Assembly (NCBI GenBank): GCA_002708765.1
Contig: PAPD01000013.1
Coordinates: forward strand, 62,001 to 126,000
DNA length: 64,000 nucleotides
Direction of reading: 5' to 3'
Source: Gammaproteobacteria bacterium
GTDB taxonomy: Bacteria; Pseudomonadota; Gammaproteobacteria; Pseudomonadales; Azotimanducaceae
Shown: one piece after another, positions 40,560 to 50,991 of the stretch
How positions within the stretch are numbered: position 1 is the first letter of the stretch
Layout of the letters: every line of letters starts with the position of its first letter
Translations under genes and position numbers: made by a program
The notes under the pieces: model-generated
The model's input: only the letters and a program-made list of their open reading frames with translations
Told to the model about the DNA's origin: nothing
Databases searched by the model: none

Positions 40560-42002
40560 TCAAATATCTTTCTCATATCCAAGGTTGCGTAAATTCGTTC
40601 GATGTTGTTCTTCATTAAGCGAATATCTCGCCAAACACAGCAATCCCGCAGGCACCAAAACAAAAGAAACCAGCACCTTGACAACGGCCAGTTTGTATAC
40701 CGCCACCTCCTTCAGGGCTAATGTATTCGCCTCATCAAATCCGGCCCACTTAATCATAAACCCAGCCAGAAGAACACCGACACTTCCAACGAGTTTTGTG
40801 ACCAGATTACTTCCCACCAGGACAAGACCATCGGATCGAGAGCCTGTGAGCTCCTGATGTTCTTCGACAACATCCGCAAACATCGACTGCACAATGATAA
40901 TAAAAAAAACAAAGATTGCTCCATTGATAAATCCGTGAAATGCCCAGAGCCACCAAAGAGAGCTTAAGAGCCCCCCGCCAGCGTCGGGCACAAAGTCGTA
41001 ACCAGAATAATGATCTACCGCCATCAAACCTATCAAGAGCGGGGACGAGACAAAGCTGATACCCCCGGCGATCAGCACCATTACTCTTTTATCTCTACCC
41101 TTCGCAATACGCCAGGTCACAAGCGCGGCCAGCAAGGAACCACCCACCATCAAGGGTCCGGACCAGAAAAGATCGGAGGGGTTGAATTTGAAAAGATGGT
41201 TATTGAAGTAGATGGTATCTCCACCCTGAAGGCCACCATTTATGGTGAAAAATAGAAACGCAAAGAGCAGTGTCATCCAGTTTCTGTTTGAGACAAGAGA
41301 AGCAAGCTCTTCGAACAATTGCCGCAAAGAAAATTGGGTCGTCTGGCCGGTTCGGTTCATTTCAATCGAATTTATCTCAGCAGCACTTAGTTTCGAGGTG
41401 CCAGAATAAGCAGACCACCCCAGCAAAAAAGTGACCCATAATGCAGCCCAGGGGTAAAGGTGAGCCTGATCCCAATCTGGCATAAGCAAAAGAATGGGAG
41501 CCATACAAAGAGAGATACCAGCTAACGCACAAGTCTGGTTTACACTGATCAATCGATTCCTTTCGGAATACCCCTTATAAAGTTCAACACCTAGCGCCAT
41601 TCGCGGAACAAAAAAAACTGTTTGAGAAACCCTAAATACAACTATCAGAACTGTTAACTGGCCGAACAAAATCCACTGGGATTCTCCCAGTTGCAGCACA
41701 AAAAGAGCGAAGCAACAAAAACACATGGGAACAATTCCCATGAACATAAAAGGAATTCGTCTGCCATGTTTACCCTGGTATCTGTCTGACCAATATGCGA
41801 TGACCGGATCTGAAATCGCATCAAATACCACCGAAACAAATAAAGCCAGTCCAGCCAATGCAGCGGACAGACCTAGAATCTGGTTATAGTAGTAAAGCAG
41901 AAACATGCTCAGAAATTCATTGGAGGCACCAAGTCCGATACCCGGGAACCCCCACCAGTACATTTTCCTTTCGGTATCGGCAGGCAAAAGACGCAACCAC
42001 AT
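40560..42002 (-). CDS. MFS transporter, glycoside-pentoside-hexuronide (MelB/GPH) family
   Basis: FPGIGLGASNEFLSMFLLYYYNQILGLSAALAGLALFVSVVFDAISDPVIAYWSDRYQGKHGRRIPFMF: GPH signature. Confidence 0.9.
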   Translation of the reverse strand: MWLRLLPADTERKMYWWGFPGIGLGASNEFLSMFLLYYYNQILGLSAALAGLALFVSVVFDAISDPVIAYWSDRYQGKHGRRIPFMFMGIVPMCFCCFALFVLQLGESQWILFGQLTVLIVVFRVSQTVFFVPRMALGVELYKGYSERNRLISVNQTCALAGISLCMAPILLLMPDWDQAHLYPWAALWVTFLLGWSAYSGTSKLSAAEINSIEMNRTGQTTQFSLRQLFEELASLVSNRNWMTLLFAFLFFTINGGLQGGDTIYFNNHLFKFNPSDLFWSGPLMVGGSLLAALVTWRIAKGRDKRVMVLIAGGISFVSSPLLIGLMAVDHYSGYDFVPDAGGGLLSSLWWLWAFHGFINGAIFVFFIIIVQSMFADVVEEHQELTGSRSDGLVLVGSNLVTKLVGSVGVLLAGFMIKWAGFDEANTLALKEVAVYKLAVVKVLVSFVLVPAGLLCLARYSLNEEQHRTNLRNLGYEKDI

Positions 42003-42208
42003 CCATGAGATGTTATTACCGATTTTTCCTATTAAAGCATTTGCATTAGCTTCAGCTTGTCTGTCCAGGAATCTACGAAAAATATGCCATTACCTCAGGA
42101 ATTCACGTGACCAAGTCTAAACTGCAGGCCCAATTGTATCCAAACAATATTAATCAACGCAGAGCCAGAACAAGGTTTCCTTTGCCTGGATCTATCGGCT
42201 CGTTAAAA

Positions 42209-42847
42209 CTATCCATAATTTTTTTTGTAAGCGGCGCGATAGGCTTCTCTTGAATGCATTCGGTCAAGGTAACGCAGAAATTTATCCTGTAGCTCGATTC
42301 CAGAAAATCTAGCCCAGTCCAGAGTAACGGTTAGCAAGATGTCGACTTCCGAGAAAATATATCCCCAAGCATAGTTATTTAACCCTGTTTCGTCGCCGAT
42401 TGAAGCCAGCATTAGTTCGAAATATTCTAAGGCGGCGTTGACGGCCACGGGCGCCTCTCCATATATTTCGTGCAAATCCTTGTGCCTTCGAATAACGTAG
42501 AGCGAGGTCGCATCCAGCTCCATCAAAATAAAGGAAATCCATTCGTCATACCTGGCTTTGCCCTCGTCCGACAACTGGTAGGAATCATGCGGCAGAACGG
42601 GAATTTTGTTTCTTAGATACCTCAGAATGGCTAAACTTTCAGAGAGCACAAATTGTCCGTGAACGAGCAAGGGAATCTTTCCCTTCGGGTTAAGTGCCAG
42701 GTAGCTTTTTTCACGAGTTTCTCCTGACCTAGGCATGATCGGAAAAGTTTCATAGGGAACGTCAAGCTCATGCAGGAGCCAGTGCACTCGCATGGTTCTG
42801 GTAGTTCCAGCACCCCACACCTGAATTATCTCGCTTGGGTTCACCAA
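42209..42847 (-). CDS. Glutathione S-transferase family protein
   Basis: [55 protein letters not shown]. Confidence 0.92.
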   Translation of the reverse strand: MVNPSEIIQVWGAGTTRTMRVHWLLHELDVPYETFPIMPRSGETREKSYLALNPKGKIPLLVHGQFVLSESLAILRYLRNKIPVLPHDSYQLSDEGKARYDEWISFILMELDATSLYVIRRHKDLHEIYGEAPVAVNAALEYFELMLASIGDETGLNNYAWGYIFSEVDILLTVTLDWARFSGIELQDKFLRYLDRMHSREAYRAAYKKNYG

Positions 42848-42860
42848 AGATTTCCTTTAC

Positions 42861-43859
42861 CTAGCTGAGAAGATCCCGCATCGCACACCCGATTTCACGT
42901 TTGCCTACCGGGTCCATCCCGCTCCCCGCAACATGCCCCAGTTTTGATTCTATTACCCGAAGCTCGGCATTAGGCATATGCCTGACTTCGTATTCACTGT
43001 CAGCAACCCGGAAATAGAGATCGGTACTGCCTGGCATGACAATAGCCTGACTCGTTATTTCTTGAAGTGCTCGCTCGAAGTCACCCTTGTATTTTTTATT
43101 GTACGCAATATTTGCTGTTTGCCAGGTCTGGATCATCGCGATCAGATCATTCGGTTCCCTTCGACCGAAGTAATCCTTCATGAACGAGATAACATCCTCA
43201 ACAGAATCCATTCCCAGATTCCTATAGAGCTCTTCTCGAAAAAAATCCTGAGAAAATGCCCATCCCCCGTAAACTTTAGCGAAGGCATCCATTCCAATCT
43301 CCGGGGTCTTCTTATAATCACCACGATTAAATTCCTGGTCCGCCTGCAGGGCCGCTTTTGCGCCTTCCAGAAAAAGCCAGTTATGCCGAGAAACTCTTGC
43401 TGCACCGCATATCGGCAAAATCGCATCAATCATTTCAGAATTCTGAGCCCCCCACTCGAAAGCCTGCAACCCTCCCATGCTAAATCCCATTACCAGTCTT
43501 AACCTGGAAATTCCCAGCTCTTCGGTAATTAATCTGTGCTGAGCGATCACATTATCGTGAACCGTTACTAGCGGGAACCTGGGTCCATCAAAAGGCACAG
43601 ACGTATTGCTCGGTGAGGAAGAAGCAGAATTGGCAATCATATTGATAATGACGAAGCAGTACTTCGACGCTTCGATATACTCACTGTCGGGAATCAGATC
43701 TAACGCGTCCTCGTGAGTAGCCGAATAAGATGTAAGAATAAGAATGCAATTATCCTTTTTCGCATTCAATTCACCTACAAGAACGTAACTTAGACTTATG
43801 TCCAGGTTAACACCTGCCTGGATCTCAAAGTTTGTTAAGAGAAAGGTCTCTTCTTTCAT
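42861..43859 (-). CDS. Alpha/beta hydrolase, homoserine O-acetyltransferase (MetX)-like
   Basis: CILILTSYSATHEDALDLI, TVHDNVIAQHRLITEELGISRLRLVMGFSMGGLQAFEWGAQNSEMIDAILPICGAARVSRHN, C-terminal LGHVAGSGMDP. Confidence 0.85.
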   Translation of the reverse strand: MKEETFLLTNFEIQAGVNLDISLSYVLVGELNAKKDNCILILTSYSATHEDALDLIPDSEYIEASKYCFVIINMIANSASSSPSNTSVPFDGPRFPLVTVHDNVIAQHRLITEELGISRLRLVMGFSMGGLQAFEWGAQNSEMIDAILPICGAARVSRHNWLFLEGAKAALQADQEFNRGDYKKTPEIGMDAFAKVYGGWAFSQDFFREELYRNLGMDSVEDVISFMKDYFGRREPNDLIAMIQTWQTANIAYNKKYKGDFERALQEITSQAIVMPGSTDLYFRVADSEYEVRHMPNAELRVIESKLGHVAGSGMDPVGKREIGCAMRDLLS

Positions 43860-44064
43860 AAGATATCAGCAATAGTCTTTGCAAAAGATTATACCCGATA
43901 GAAAGACATTTCCTTAGGAATCGGTTTCTTCACGTTTTTTATCTCATCTTACGACTATAAGACGATCCGGGATTTAATTATCTTGGAGCTAATATCTCAC
44001 ATTTCACTGTTAGATAGAGGAAACTCGGTATATTCTGAATCAAAAAAGCGCTCAGCCTGAATAA

Positions 44065-45591
44065 ATGAATCGTCGAAACTTTATACTGTCGTCCCTCTTG
44101 GCTGCAACACTTCCAATACAGGCAACTCCAATCCACCGACCGAAATTCCCGAAATCACCTTTCACGCTGGGGGTTGCTTCGGGCGACCCCACACCGGAAG
44201 GATTCGTTTTGTGGACTCGCCTTGCCCTTGAACCCCTTGAAAAAGGCGGTGGCATGCCTCCGGAACCAGTCCCTGTGACCTGGGAACTAGCTCTGGATTC
44301 AGGAATGAAAGATGTTATCAGAAAAAATTCTACGTCAGCAATTCCCGGGCTTGCGCACTCTGTGCACGTGGATATTGCCGGACTCAAGTCGGACCGCGAG
44401 TACTGGTACCGTTTCAGGTCAGGGGATTATTTCTCGAGGACCGGGAAGACAAAAACTTTGCCAGCGGAAACGAGCGATTCGAAAAAAATCAGATTCGTGA
44501 CAACCTCGTGCCAGAACTATACTCATGGGTATTTTGTAGCGTACGACCACATAATCGCTGATCAACCCGATTTTATCATGCATCTCGGAGACTACATTTA
44601 TGACACATCTTTCGGAGAAGATTTTCGTAAGCATGACCGGGATGAGTCACCGGAATCGCTGGAGCACTTCCGGCAAAGACACGCTCTATACAAAAGAGAA
44701 ATTCACTTGCAGAACGCTCATGCCCGAATACCGTTCTTTTCCATGATCGATAATCACGATGCCGTGGAAGACCTAACCGAGGGAAATATGGCAAAACGAG
44801 CTGCGGCATACCAGGCCTGGTATGAACATATGCCCGTAAGAGGCTATCCGTTTGCCGGGGCAAACCAGTTCGATCTGCACCGGAACATCAAGCTTGGAAA
44901 TCTGCTGCAGATCAATTTTCTCGATACACGTCAATTCAGATCAAAAAGAGATGTCTGTAATACTGGTATCGGTTCTAGCCTAGGTTTCGGTAATTATAGA
45001 GAACGCTGCCAGGATCTCTTTGAAGAAAATAGAACGATATTAGGAAAAGATCAAACAGATTGGTTAGTCAATAAATTAAGAAGCAGTCAATCAATCTGGA
45101 ATGTTCTCGCCTCACCAGGTCCCTTTTTGCCCTTTCGAATAAGAAACAAAAACAAAGAGCTTGGCTATATCGGAGCCTGGGATGCGTACCCGGAAAACAG
45201 AAAAGAAATCATAAGGGCGATTAACCAAAGCGAGGGGCACCCACTAATTCTGAGTGGAGACATGCATTCTTTCTGGGCGCTCGATTCCTCGTTCGACAAG
45301 TCTCTGGATGTAGGAACTCCGCTAACAGAATTTGTCAGTTCCTCAATATCAGCAAACTGGCCAGAGCCATTGTCGAAGCCGGTAACCGTAAGCCTCAAAT
45401 CAAATAACCAAGTTAAATTCTATAACGGAGAAAAAAGAGGCTATTTCTTGCATGAAGTTCACAAAGACACATGGCAAGCTACGGCAAAAGCGATCGTAAG
45501 CACGAAGAAAAGAAACTCTGAATCCTTTGCTCTAGCAAAGTTCATTGTTTCAAGGGGAGAAAGCGGATTTCGAACGACAAAAGAAATATGA
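44065..45591 (+). CDS. phoD: Alkaline phosphatase D (PhoD)-like metallophosphoesterase
   Basis: N-terminal RR (MNRRNFILSSLLAATLP), GVASGDPTPEGFVLWTRLA, FVTTSCQNYTHGYF, DFIMHLGDYIYDTSF, MIDNHDAVED, LILSGDMHSFWA. Confidence 0.93.
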   Translation: MNRRNFILSSLLAATLPIQATPIHRPKFPKSPFTLGVASGDPTPEGFVLWTRLALEPLEKGGGMPPEPVPVTWELALDSGMKDVIRKNSTSAIPGLAHSVHVDIAGLKSDREYWYRFRSGDYFSRTGKTKTLPAETSDSKKIRFVTTSCQNYTHGYFVAYDHIIADQPDFIMHLGDYIYDTSFGEDFRKHDRDESPESLEHFRQRHALYKREIHLQNAHARIPFFSMIDNHDAVEDLTEGNMAKRAAAYQAWYEHMPVRGYPFAGANQFDLHRNIKLGNLLQINFLDTRQFRSKRDVCNTGIGSSLGFGNYRERCQDLFEENRTILGKDQTDWLVNKLRSSQSIWNVLASPGPFLPFRIRNKNKELGYIGAWDAYPENRKEIIRAINQSEGHPLILSGDMHSFWALDSSFDKSLDVGTPLTEFVSSSISANWPEPLSKPVTVSLKSNNQVKFYNGEKRGYFLHEVHKDTWQATAKAIVSTKKRNSESFALAKFIVSRGESGFRTTKEI

Positions 45592-45693
45592 AAACGACGG
45601 CCCCAAGAAATCATTCACATTTCTTCTTTACCCGAATTTGTTAAAAAGTTAACTTGATTGAACTGCCTAGCGACTAAAAAAAGGACCCGTGCT

Positions 45694-47166
45694 ATGAAAA
45701 AAAATGGAGCCATCGTGGGAATCCTGCTCTCACTTCTTTTCATTCTGTCGCTTAACAGTTATGCGGAGAACGCCACCCCCAATTTCGTAGTGATAATGAC
45801 GGATGATCAGGGGAAGTGGGCGTTGGGGCAATATGACCCAAGAATCCGCACTCCCAATATCGATTATCTAGCGAGAAATGGTGTGAGATTCGACGAGGCC
45901 ATTGCCCCCGTTCCAGTCTGCTCGCCAGCAAGAGCAAGTTTTTTTACAGGAAAAATTCCTTCCCAGCACGGTGTGCACGATTTTCTGTCAGATAGTGATA
46001 GTGGACAGGATGACTGGTTAAAGGACGAGGAACTAATTTCCGAAAAGCTCGCTGAACAGGGCTACCGGGTTGGGCTTTTCGGAAAATGGCATGCCGACAC
46101 CAAAGGATGGAAGCCCGCAAAAGGATTCACAGAATGGCTAACGTATGATGAACGGGAAGTCGGATGGATAAATCAATACGAACACTCCGGAAAAGTTCAT
46201 TTCTCAAGGAACGGCAAACCTGTTAAATACACCGGGGTCCAAGCGAGATTTCTGACAGAAAACACGATCAGGTTTTTTGACCAGAGCAAAGGGAGACCCT
46301 TTGCCGCTTTCGTAAATTATGTTGAACCTCATTTTCCATTTGATGGACTCCCTTCCCGGCTAACAGACTACTACAAGAACCTGGGAGAAAAAATCGTCAG
46401 ACTGGAACCCGAATCGGATCTGAAACAACGAGGCGACAGAGTCCAGGATTCTCTGATCGACAAGGAAACTTTAAGAAAGACACACGCAAAAAACATCTCA
46501 CAATATCTCGCAGCCATAACACTGGTTGACGAGCAGGTAGGCCAGATTCTCGATGCCCTCGAAGCAAGAAACCTGCTAGGGGAGACTTATATAATTTTTA
46601 CTTCCGATCATGGACACATGACCGGACAGTACTCCCTTTACGGCAAGGGAAACGCAACAAGACCTCAGAATCTATACCAGGAATCCATTGAAATCCCCCT
46701 CATCATTTATGGTCCTAAGGAAAAAGTCCTTCGCCCCCAGGTAAGAAAAGAATTCGTCAACCTTTACGATCTCTTTCCAACGATTATCGGGTTGGCCGGT
46801 GCGGAACTTCCGGAAAACTACGACAGCCCTGCGAAAAACCTGACCACGCTCCTCGAAGGAAAAAGTCCGAAAAAATTCCGATCGTATCAATACGCTGAAT
46901 ATGGGAACGCAAGGATGATACATGACGGCAGATGGAAGCTTGTCCGATACTACAAGAAAAACGAAACCGGAGACCCACTGGATCGCTGGTACGACCTCAC
47001 TAGCCAAGATCGGGAAAGATATGCTGTTGCGGCTCCCGAAAAAATTCATGCAAAAAAAATGATCAGCGAACTCGAGAGTTTTTTTTCTCGCTACGAAACA
47101 CCCGATCACTCCGGCAGGAAAATATTTGACCTTCCAAAGCATAATGCGATGGAAGCCTGGCGGTAG
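45694..47166 (+). CDS. Secreted sulfatase (Cys-type)
   Basis: Signal peptide MKKNGAIVGILLSLLFILSLNSYAE; NFVVIMTDDQG, APVPVCSPARASFFTGKIPSQHGV (C-x-P-x-R), FTSDHGHMTGQYSLYGKG. Confidence 0.94.
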   Translation: MKKNGAIVGILLSLLFILSLNSYAENATPNFVVIMTDDQGKWALGQYDPRIRTPNIDYLARNGVRFDEAIAPVPVCSPARASFFTGKIPSQHGVHDFLSDSDSGQDDWLKDEELISEKLAEQGYRVGLFGKWHADTKGWKPAKGFTEWLTYDEREVGWINQYEHSGKVHFSRNGKPVKYTGVQARFLTENTIRFFDQSKGRPFAAFVNYVEPHFPFDGLPSRLTDYYKNLGEKIVRLEPESDLKQRGDRVQDSLIDKETLRKTHAKNISQYLAAITLVDEQVGQILDALEARNLLGETYIIFTSDHGHMTGQYSLYGKGNATRPQNLYQESIEIPLIIYGPKEKVLRPQVRKEFVNLYDLFPTIIGLAGAELPENYDSPAKNLTTLLEGKSPKKFRSYQYAEYGNARMIHDGRWKLVRYYKKNETGDPLDRWYDLTSQDRERYAVAAPEKIHAKKMISELESFFSRYETPDHSGRKIFDLPKHNAMEAWR

Positions 47167-47214
47167 AAAAAGGATTGTAATCTTTTGAAGGACCAAACAT
47201 GAATAGAGATTCCC

Positions 47215-48018
47215 ATGTCCATGGATACTGAAGAGGTTTTCGAGATCAATTGTCGAGCCTGGAATAACCAGTCCAGATCCGAAAAAAGCCCGTGGGTAAT
47301 CCCAGCCAGCCGGAAAGAAATAAATGAAGCAAGATCTGGCAAATGGGACGTTATTCTCACACCGACCAGGAAGGTCCCCAGGAAATGGTTCGGACAATTA
47401 GAGAACAAATCTGTTCTCTGCCTCGCCTCGGGGGGCGGACAACAAGCCCCTATCCTTGCAGCAGCGGGAGCGAAAGTTACAAGCTTCGACAATTCCGAGG
47501 AACAGCTAAACAAGGATAGGATGGTTGCCAGAAGAGAGAATCTCGAAATTGAATGCCTGAGAGGAAAGATGACAGATCTCGGTGCCTTTTCCGATCAGTC
47601 TTTCGATATTATCTTTCATCCCATCAGTAACGTTTTCGTTCCGAATGTGGAACTTGTCTGGGAAGAATGCTACCGGGTGCTGAAAACTGATGGACGACTT
47701 CTGGCCGGATTTATGAATCCGCACTTCTATCTTTTTGATCACGAAGACATCAAGAACGGCCTTCTGCCACAAGTAAAGTTCATGCTACCCTACAGTGACA
47801 CATTACATTTTTCCAGAGAACAATTACTGGAAAAAGCAGAGCGAGGAGAGGGAATCGAATTTAGTCATAGCCTGGACAAACTCATAGGGGGTCAATTATC
47901 TGCAGGATTCATGATTGCAGGATTTTACGAGGACCGGTGGACGGATGAAGCGACCCCTATCAGCAAATATTTTCCGGTCACGATGGCTACCCTTTCCTTA
48001 AAAGCCCAGAATCAATAA
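47215..48018 (+). CDS. Class I SAM-dependent methyltransferase
   Basis: NKSVLCLASGGGQQAPILAAAGAKVTSFDNSEEQLNKDRMVARRENL, FDIIFHPISNVFVPNVELVWEECYRVLKTDGRLL. Confidence 0.9.
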   Translation: MSMDTEEVFEINCRAWNNQSRSEKSPWVIPASRKEINEARSGKWDVILTPTRKVPRKWFGQLENKSVLCLASGGGQQAPILAAAGAKVTSFDNSEEQLNKDRMVARRENLEIECLRGKMTDLGAFSDQSFDIIFHPISNVFVPNVELVWEECYRVLKTDGRLLAGFMNPHFYLFDHEDIKNGLLPQVKFMLPYSDTLHFSREQLLEKAERGEGIEFSHSLDKLIGGQLSAGFMIAGFYEDRWTDEATPISKYFPVTMATLSLKAQNQ

Positions 48019-48039
48019 CCTCGGAAACGAATAATAAGC

Positions 48040-49395
48040 ATGCCAGCGTCAAACCCCTCTGATAGGATTGCTCGAACGAAACTCCTTGCGTTCGGTATAC
48101 CTGAATACGCTATCTATCTGAGCTCGATTCCAATCACACTCTACATCCCCTATGTCTACTCAGCCGACCTTGGTCTGGAGCTAGCTCATATCGGATTGAT
48201 CCTGATGTTAGCCCGGATCACTGATGTAATAACGGACCCCTTGATCGGTTTTCTTAGTGACAGAACAAGGAGCCGATTCGGAAGACGAAAACCCTGGATG
48301 GCAATAGGGGCGCTGATCATGATGACATCTGCCTATTTATTGTTTAACCCTCAAGGGGATGTCACAAACACCTACCTTCTGATCTGGTCTATGCTTCTCT
48401 GGTTAGGCTGGACCATGATCAACATTCCTTACTACGCTTGGGGAGCCGAGCTGTCAGACAATTATGATGAGAGGACCCGGATTACTGGATGGAGACAGGT
48501 CTTCGCTTACGCAGGAAACGTTACGGTCCTGGCGGTTCCTGCGATGGCAAACGAAATAACGGGGTTCGGAGGGCTGCCCAGGGAAGGGTTGACCATAATA
48601 GGAACCATTGCCCTCATCGCTCTCCCGACAACAATTGCGATTACGCTTTATTTCATTCCCGAAAGAAATTCCTACGGCCGTTCAACGCTTTCACTGGCAA
48701 CAAATTTTAAAGCTGTCTGGAAAAATGGTTCCTTTAAGCTGGTATGGATAGCCTTCATGCTTAAGTACATGGGGGCCGCCTGGGGGTCCGCTCTCTTCAT
48801 GCTGTTTGCCGTGCATGTGGTCGGAGAGAAAGAAAATGTGGCCGCCATTTTACTGGGACATTACTTCCTGCAACTGCTTACATTACCGCTCTGGGTCCGC
48901 CTCTCGGAGCGCATTGGCAAAAAAGAGACCTATATTATCGGAGGCATGATTTTTACCCTAGTCATCCCGATGTTTTTGCTGATAGGTCATGGAGATACCA
49001 TGCTTCTGGTCTTTGTGCTGGCATGTGTTGGTGCCTCAGGCAGTTACTTTACCGCGATTTCAATGTCCATGAAGGCAGACGTCATTGAAATCGCGTCACA
49101 CAGAGCGGGCGAGAATGTTGCTGGCGCCTATATAGCAATCTGGTCACTCGGACAAAAAATGATCGGAGCGATTGCACTAGGAATCTGCCTTCCCTTGTTA
49201 CAGTACCTCGGTTTTGACTCGCAAGGTGAAAATGGTCCAAGGGAACTGCAGATTTTATCGCTAATGTATGTTGTACCACAGGCACTCATGTACGTGGGCG
49301 CGGTCGCATTTGTCTGGAGATATCCGATCAATTCCAGGAGACTGGAAAGGATGCGAAAGGCGTTCAAAAAACGCAATGCTCGGGCCTCAGGTTAG
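48040..49395 (+). CDS. MFS transporter, GPH (MelB-like) family
   Basis: FGIPEYAIYLSSIPITLYIPYVYSADLGLELAHIGLILMLARITDVITDPLIGFLSDRTRSRFGRRKPWMAIGA. Confidence 0.92.
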   Translation: MPASNPSDRIARTKLLAFGIPEYAIYLSSIPITLYIPYVYSADLGLELAHIGLILMLARITDVITDPLIGFLSDRTRSRFGRRKPWMAIGALIMMTSAYLLFNPQGDVTNTYLLIWSMLLWLGWTMINIPYYAWGAELSDNYDERTRITGWRQVFAYAGNVTVLAVPAMANEITGFGGLPREGLTIIGTIALIALPTTIAITLYFIPERNSYGRSTLSLATNFKAVWKNGSFKLVWIAFMLKYMGAAWGSALFMLFAVHVVGEKENVAAILLGHYFLQLLTLPLWVRLSERIGKKETYIIGGMIFTLVIPMFLLIGHGDTMLLVFVLACVGASGSYFTAISMSMKADVIEIASHRAGENVAGAYIAIWSLGQKMIGAIALGICLPLLQYLGFDSQGENGPRELQILSLMYVVPQALMYVGAVAFVWRYPINSRRLERMRKAFKKRNARASG

Positions 49396-49425
49396 TCCCC
49401 GGTACGACACGAACTCCCGGAACAT

Positions 49426-49725
49426 TCAAAGACTTTTTCCTAACTGTTTATTGTTTCTCCAACCGGATTCGGCCTGACTTTTTACGTAATAAACAATAAG
49501 AGCGGCCTCTGCTAGCGGAGAAAGAAAAATCCGTGTGGTCGCCCTCGCTCGGCTTTCGGTGATAAACCAGAGGGCGTCTCCTTTTGCCATTCCCATACTG
49601 GAAACGGGGTAAACGAAAAGATCGGCGACCCCCGGGTTTTTGGTTACATGAACCTTCATATGTGCGTCGGGTACCGAGTGAGTCTGGAAAATTATGGCCA
49701 TTGGCTCCCTCTCAACCAGGAACAT
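49426..49725 (-). CDS. DUF6150-like small protein
   Basis: AIIFQTHSVPDAHMKVHVTKNPGVADLFVYPVSSMGMAKGDALWFITESRARATTRIFLSPLAEAALIVYYVKSQAESGW matches the remembered DUF6150 pattern. Confidence 0.7.
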   Translation of the reverse strand: MFLVEREPMAIIFQTHSVPDAHMKVHVTKNPGVADLFVYPVSSMGMAKGDALWFITESRARATTRIFLSPLAEAALIVYYVKSQAESGWRNNKQLGKSL

Positions 49726-49824
49726 TATTAAGATTCTGAATCTCTCTTCAGGGATTTTGCGAGAGACTACTGATCCCTCCCAAGATATACTATTTTCAAC
49801 TGAAACTTAACGAGAATTAGCGGA

Positions 49825-50433
49825 TTGAAAAAAATTTTAGCGGGCATAGCGATTCTCACGACCGGATACGGAATCGCCCTATTGTTGCCTCCCGATCAGA
49901 TTCCATACCTGAAGAACGTTAACTTTTCCCTCATAAAAACCGAGGCTGCGGATGCGGTTACTGACGCAGTTGATAAAATAACCGAAACAGACAAGGGCAA
50001 AGGGAGCGCTGCTAAAGGCTTATCTGATAACGAAGATTCCCGGGATCTCGAGTCAAAGCTCAATGAAAATCCGACTTATCTTCGGGAAGTCGATCTTTTC
50101 CAGATTCCCGGTTTGGGTGAAACTTTTTCGCTTAGGGTGGGCCCGCCCTTGCCTGCAGAAACTGCAAAGGATCTCCAGGAAAAGTTGCCGTCAGCAGCGC
50201 CTGCTTATGCAGCAAGATTTCAGACGGCAACCGGAGTTGCCAAGGCCATCGTCCTGTATGGCGAACTGGAAAACCGGGATCAGGCGGAGCTTCTCCGTGA
50301 CTCGTTGCAGCCCGCGGTAGCGGAGAGGCTAGAGGTAGTCTATTTGCCGGCCTGTGTTGCTGAGGGTGATACCGACGATGCCGGTTTTTATTGCGGGGAA
50401 GACCCTCCCGAAGAGGTCGAGCCGGCTCCCTGA
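49825..50433 (+). CDS. Membrane-anchored hypothetical protein with SPOR-like C-terminal segment
   Basis: N-terminal TM (ILAGIAILTTGYGIALLLPP), charged linker, C-terminal AKAIVLYGELENRDQAELLRDSLQPAVAERLEVVYLPAC. Initiates at TTG. Confidence 0.6.
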   Translation: MKKILAGIAILTTGYGIALLLPPDQIPYLKNVNFSLIKTEAADAVTDAVDKITETDKGKGSAAKGLSDNEDSRDLESKLNENPTYLREVDLFQIPGLGETFSLRVGPPLPAETAKDLQEKLPSAAPAYAARFQTATGVAKAIVLYGELENRDQAELLRDSLQPAVAERLEVVYLPACVAEGDTDDAGFYCGEDPPEEVEPAP

Positions 50434-50529
50434 ACAAATCACTAAATCCCTCAAATTTAACCCGGCACTTGAAAAAGGTAGCAAGACAGGCGTATTGTGC
50501 GAACAAAGTAGTGACAATCCGGGTTCAGC

Positions 50530-50922
50530 TTGGCAAACACAATAAGAAATCAGGGCAGGAACGCTATAGATCTGATCGGAATTCATACCGGAGGAAGACC
50601 CGACCTGCAGCTGGGCAGACTTCACCCTGGGAAAGCAATGACCAGATCGCTCCATGGAGCTGCCCGAATGCCCTCCCCTAACCTGGCCAGAAACCCGGCC
50701 CGCCCCCTGACAGAACCGTTACCGGTGAGACTGCAGACGCTCATGAGTTACGAAGCACCGTCCGATATAAGAAAAAGACTTGCTACTGGCATTTCATCCC
50801 CGGGCAATATTGGAAGATCGCCCGACAATTTTCTTTCCTTCGACAAACCGCGGGGTTATGGCATGACGAACCCAGACGAGGCCCAAGAAATACGATCCGG
50901 AACTATCTCGAGAACATTCTAG
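50530..50922 (+). CDS. Hypothetical protein, 130 aa (uncertain)
   Basis: Longest ORF in the gap between 50433 and 50992. TTG start, no clear Shine-Dalgarno. Confidence 0.3.
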   Translation: MANTIRNQGRNAIDLIGIHTGGRPDLQLGRLHPGKAMTRSLHGAARMPSPNLARNPARPLTEPLPVRLQTLMSYEAPSDIRKRLATGISSPGNIGRSPDNFLSFDKPRGYGMTNPDEAQEIRSGTISRTF

Positions 50923-50991
50923 ATCTGCTGCTCCTGCGACTGATTTTCTTCTGGGACCCCAGCCCGAGAAGTCTTTCTGTAACGAAAGTTC

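Noticed and set aside
42978-43502. 174-aa plus-strand ORF
   Set aside because: Antisense to the MetX-like hydrolase, which has clear catalytic motifs.
46672-47397. 241-aa ORF antisense to the sulfatase
   Set aside because: Lies opposite a well-supported sulfatase/methyltransferase region; sequence has no recognisable domain and is Phe/Cys-rich as expected for antisense frames.
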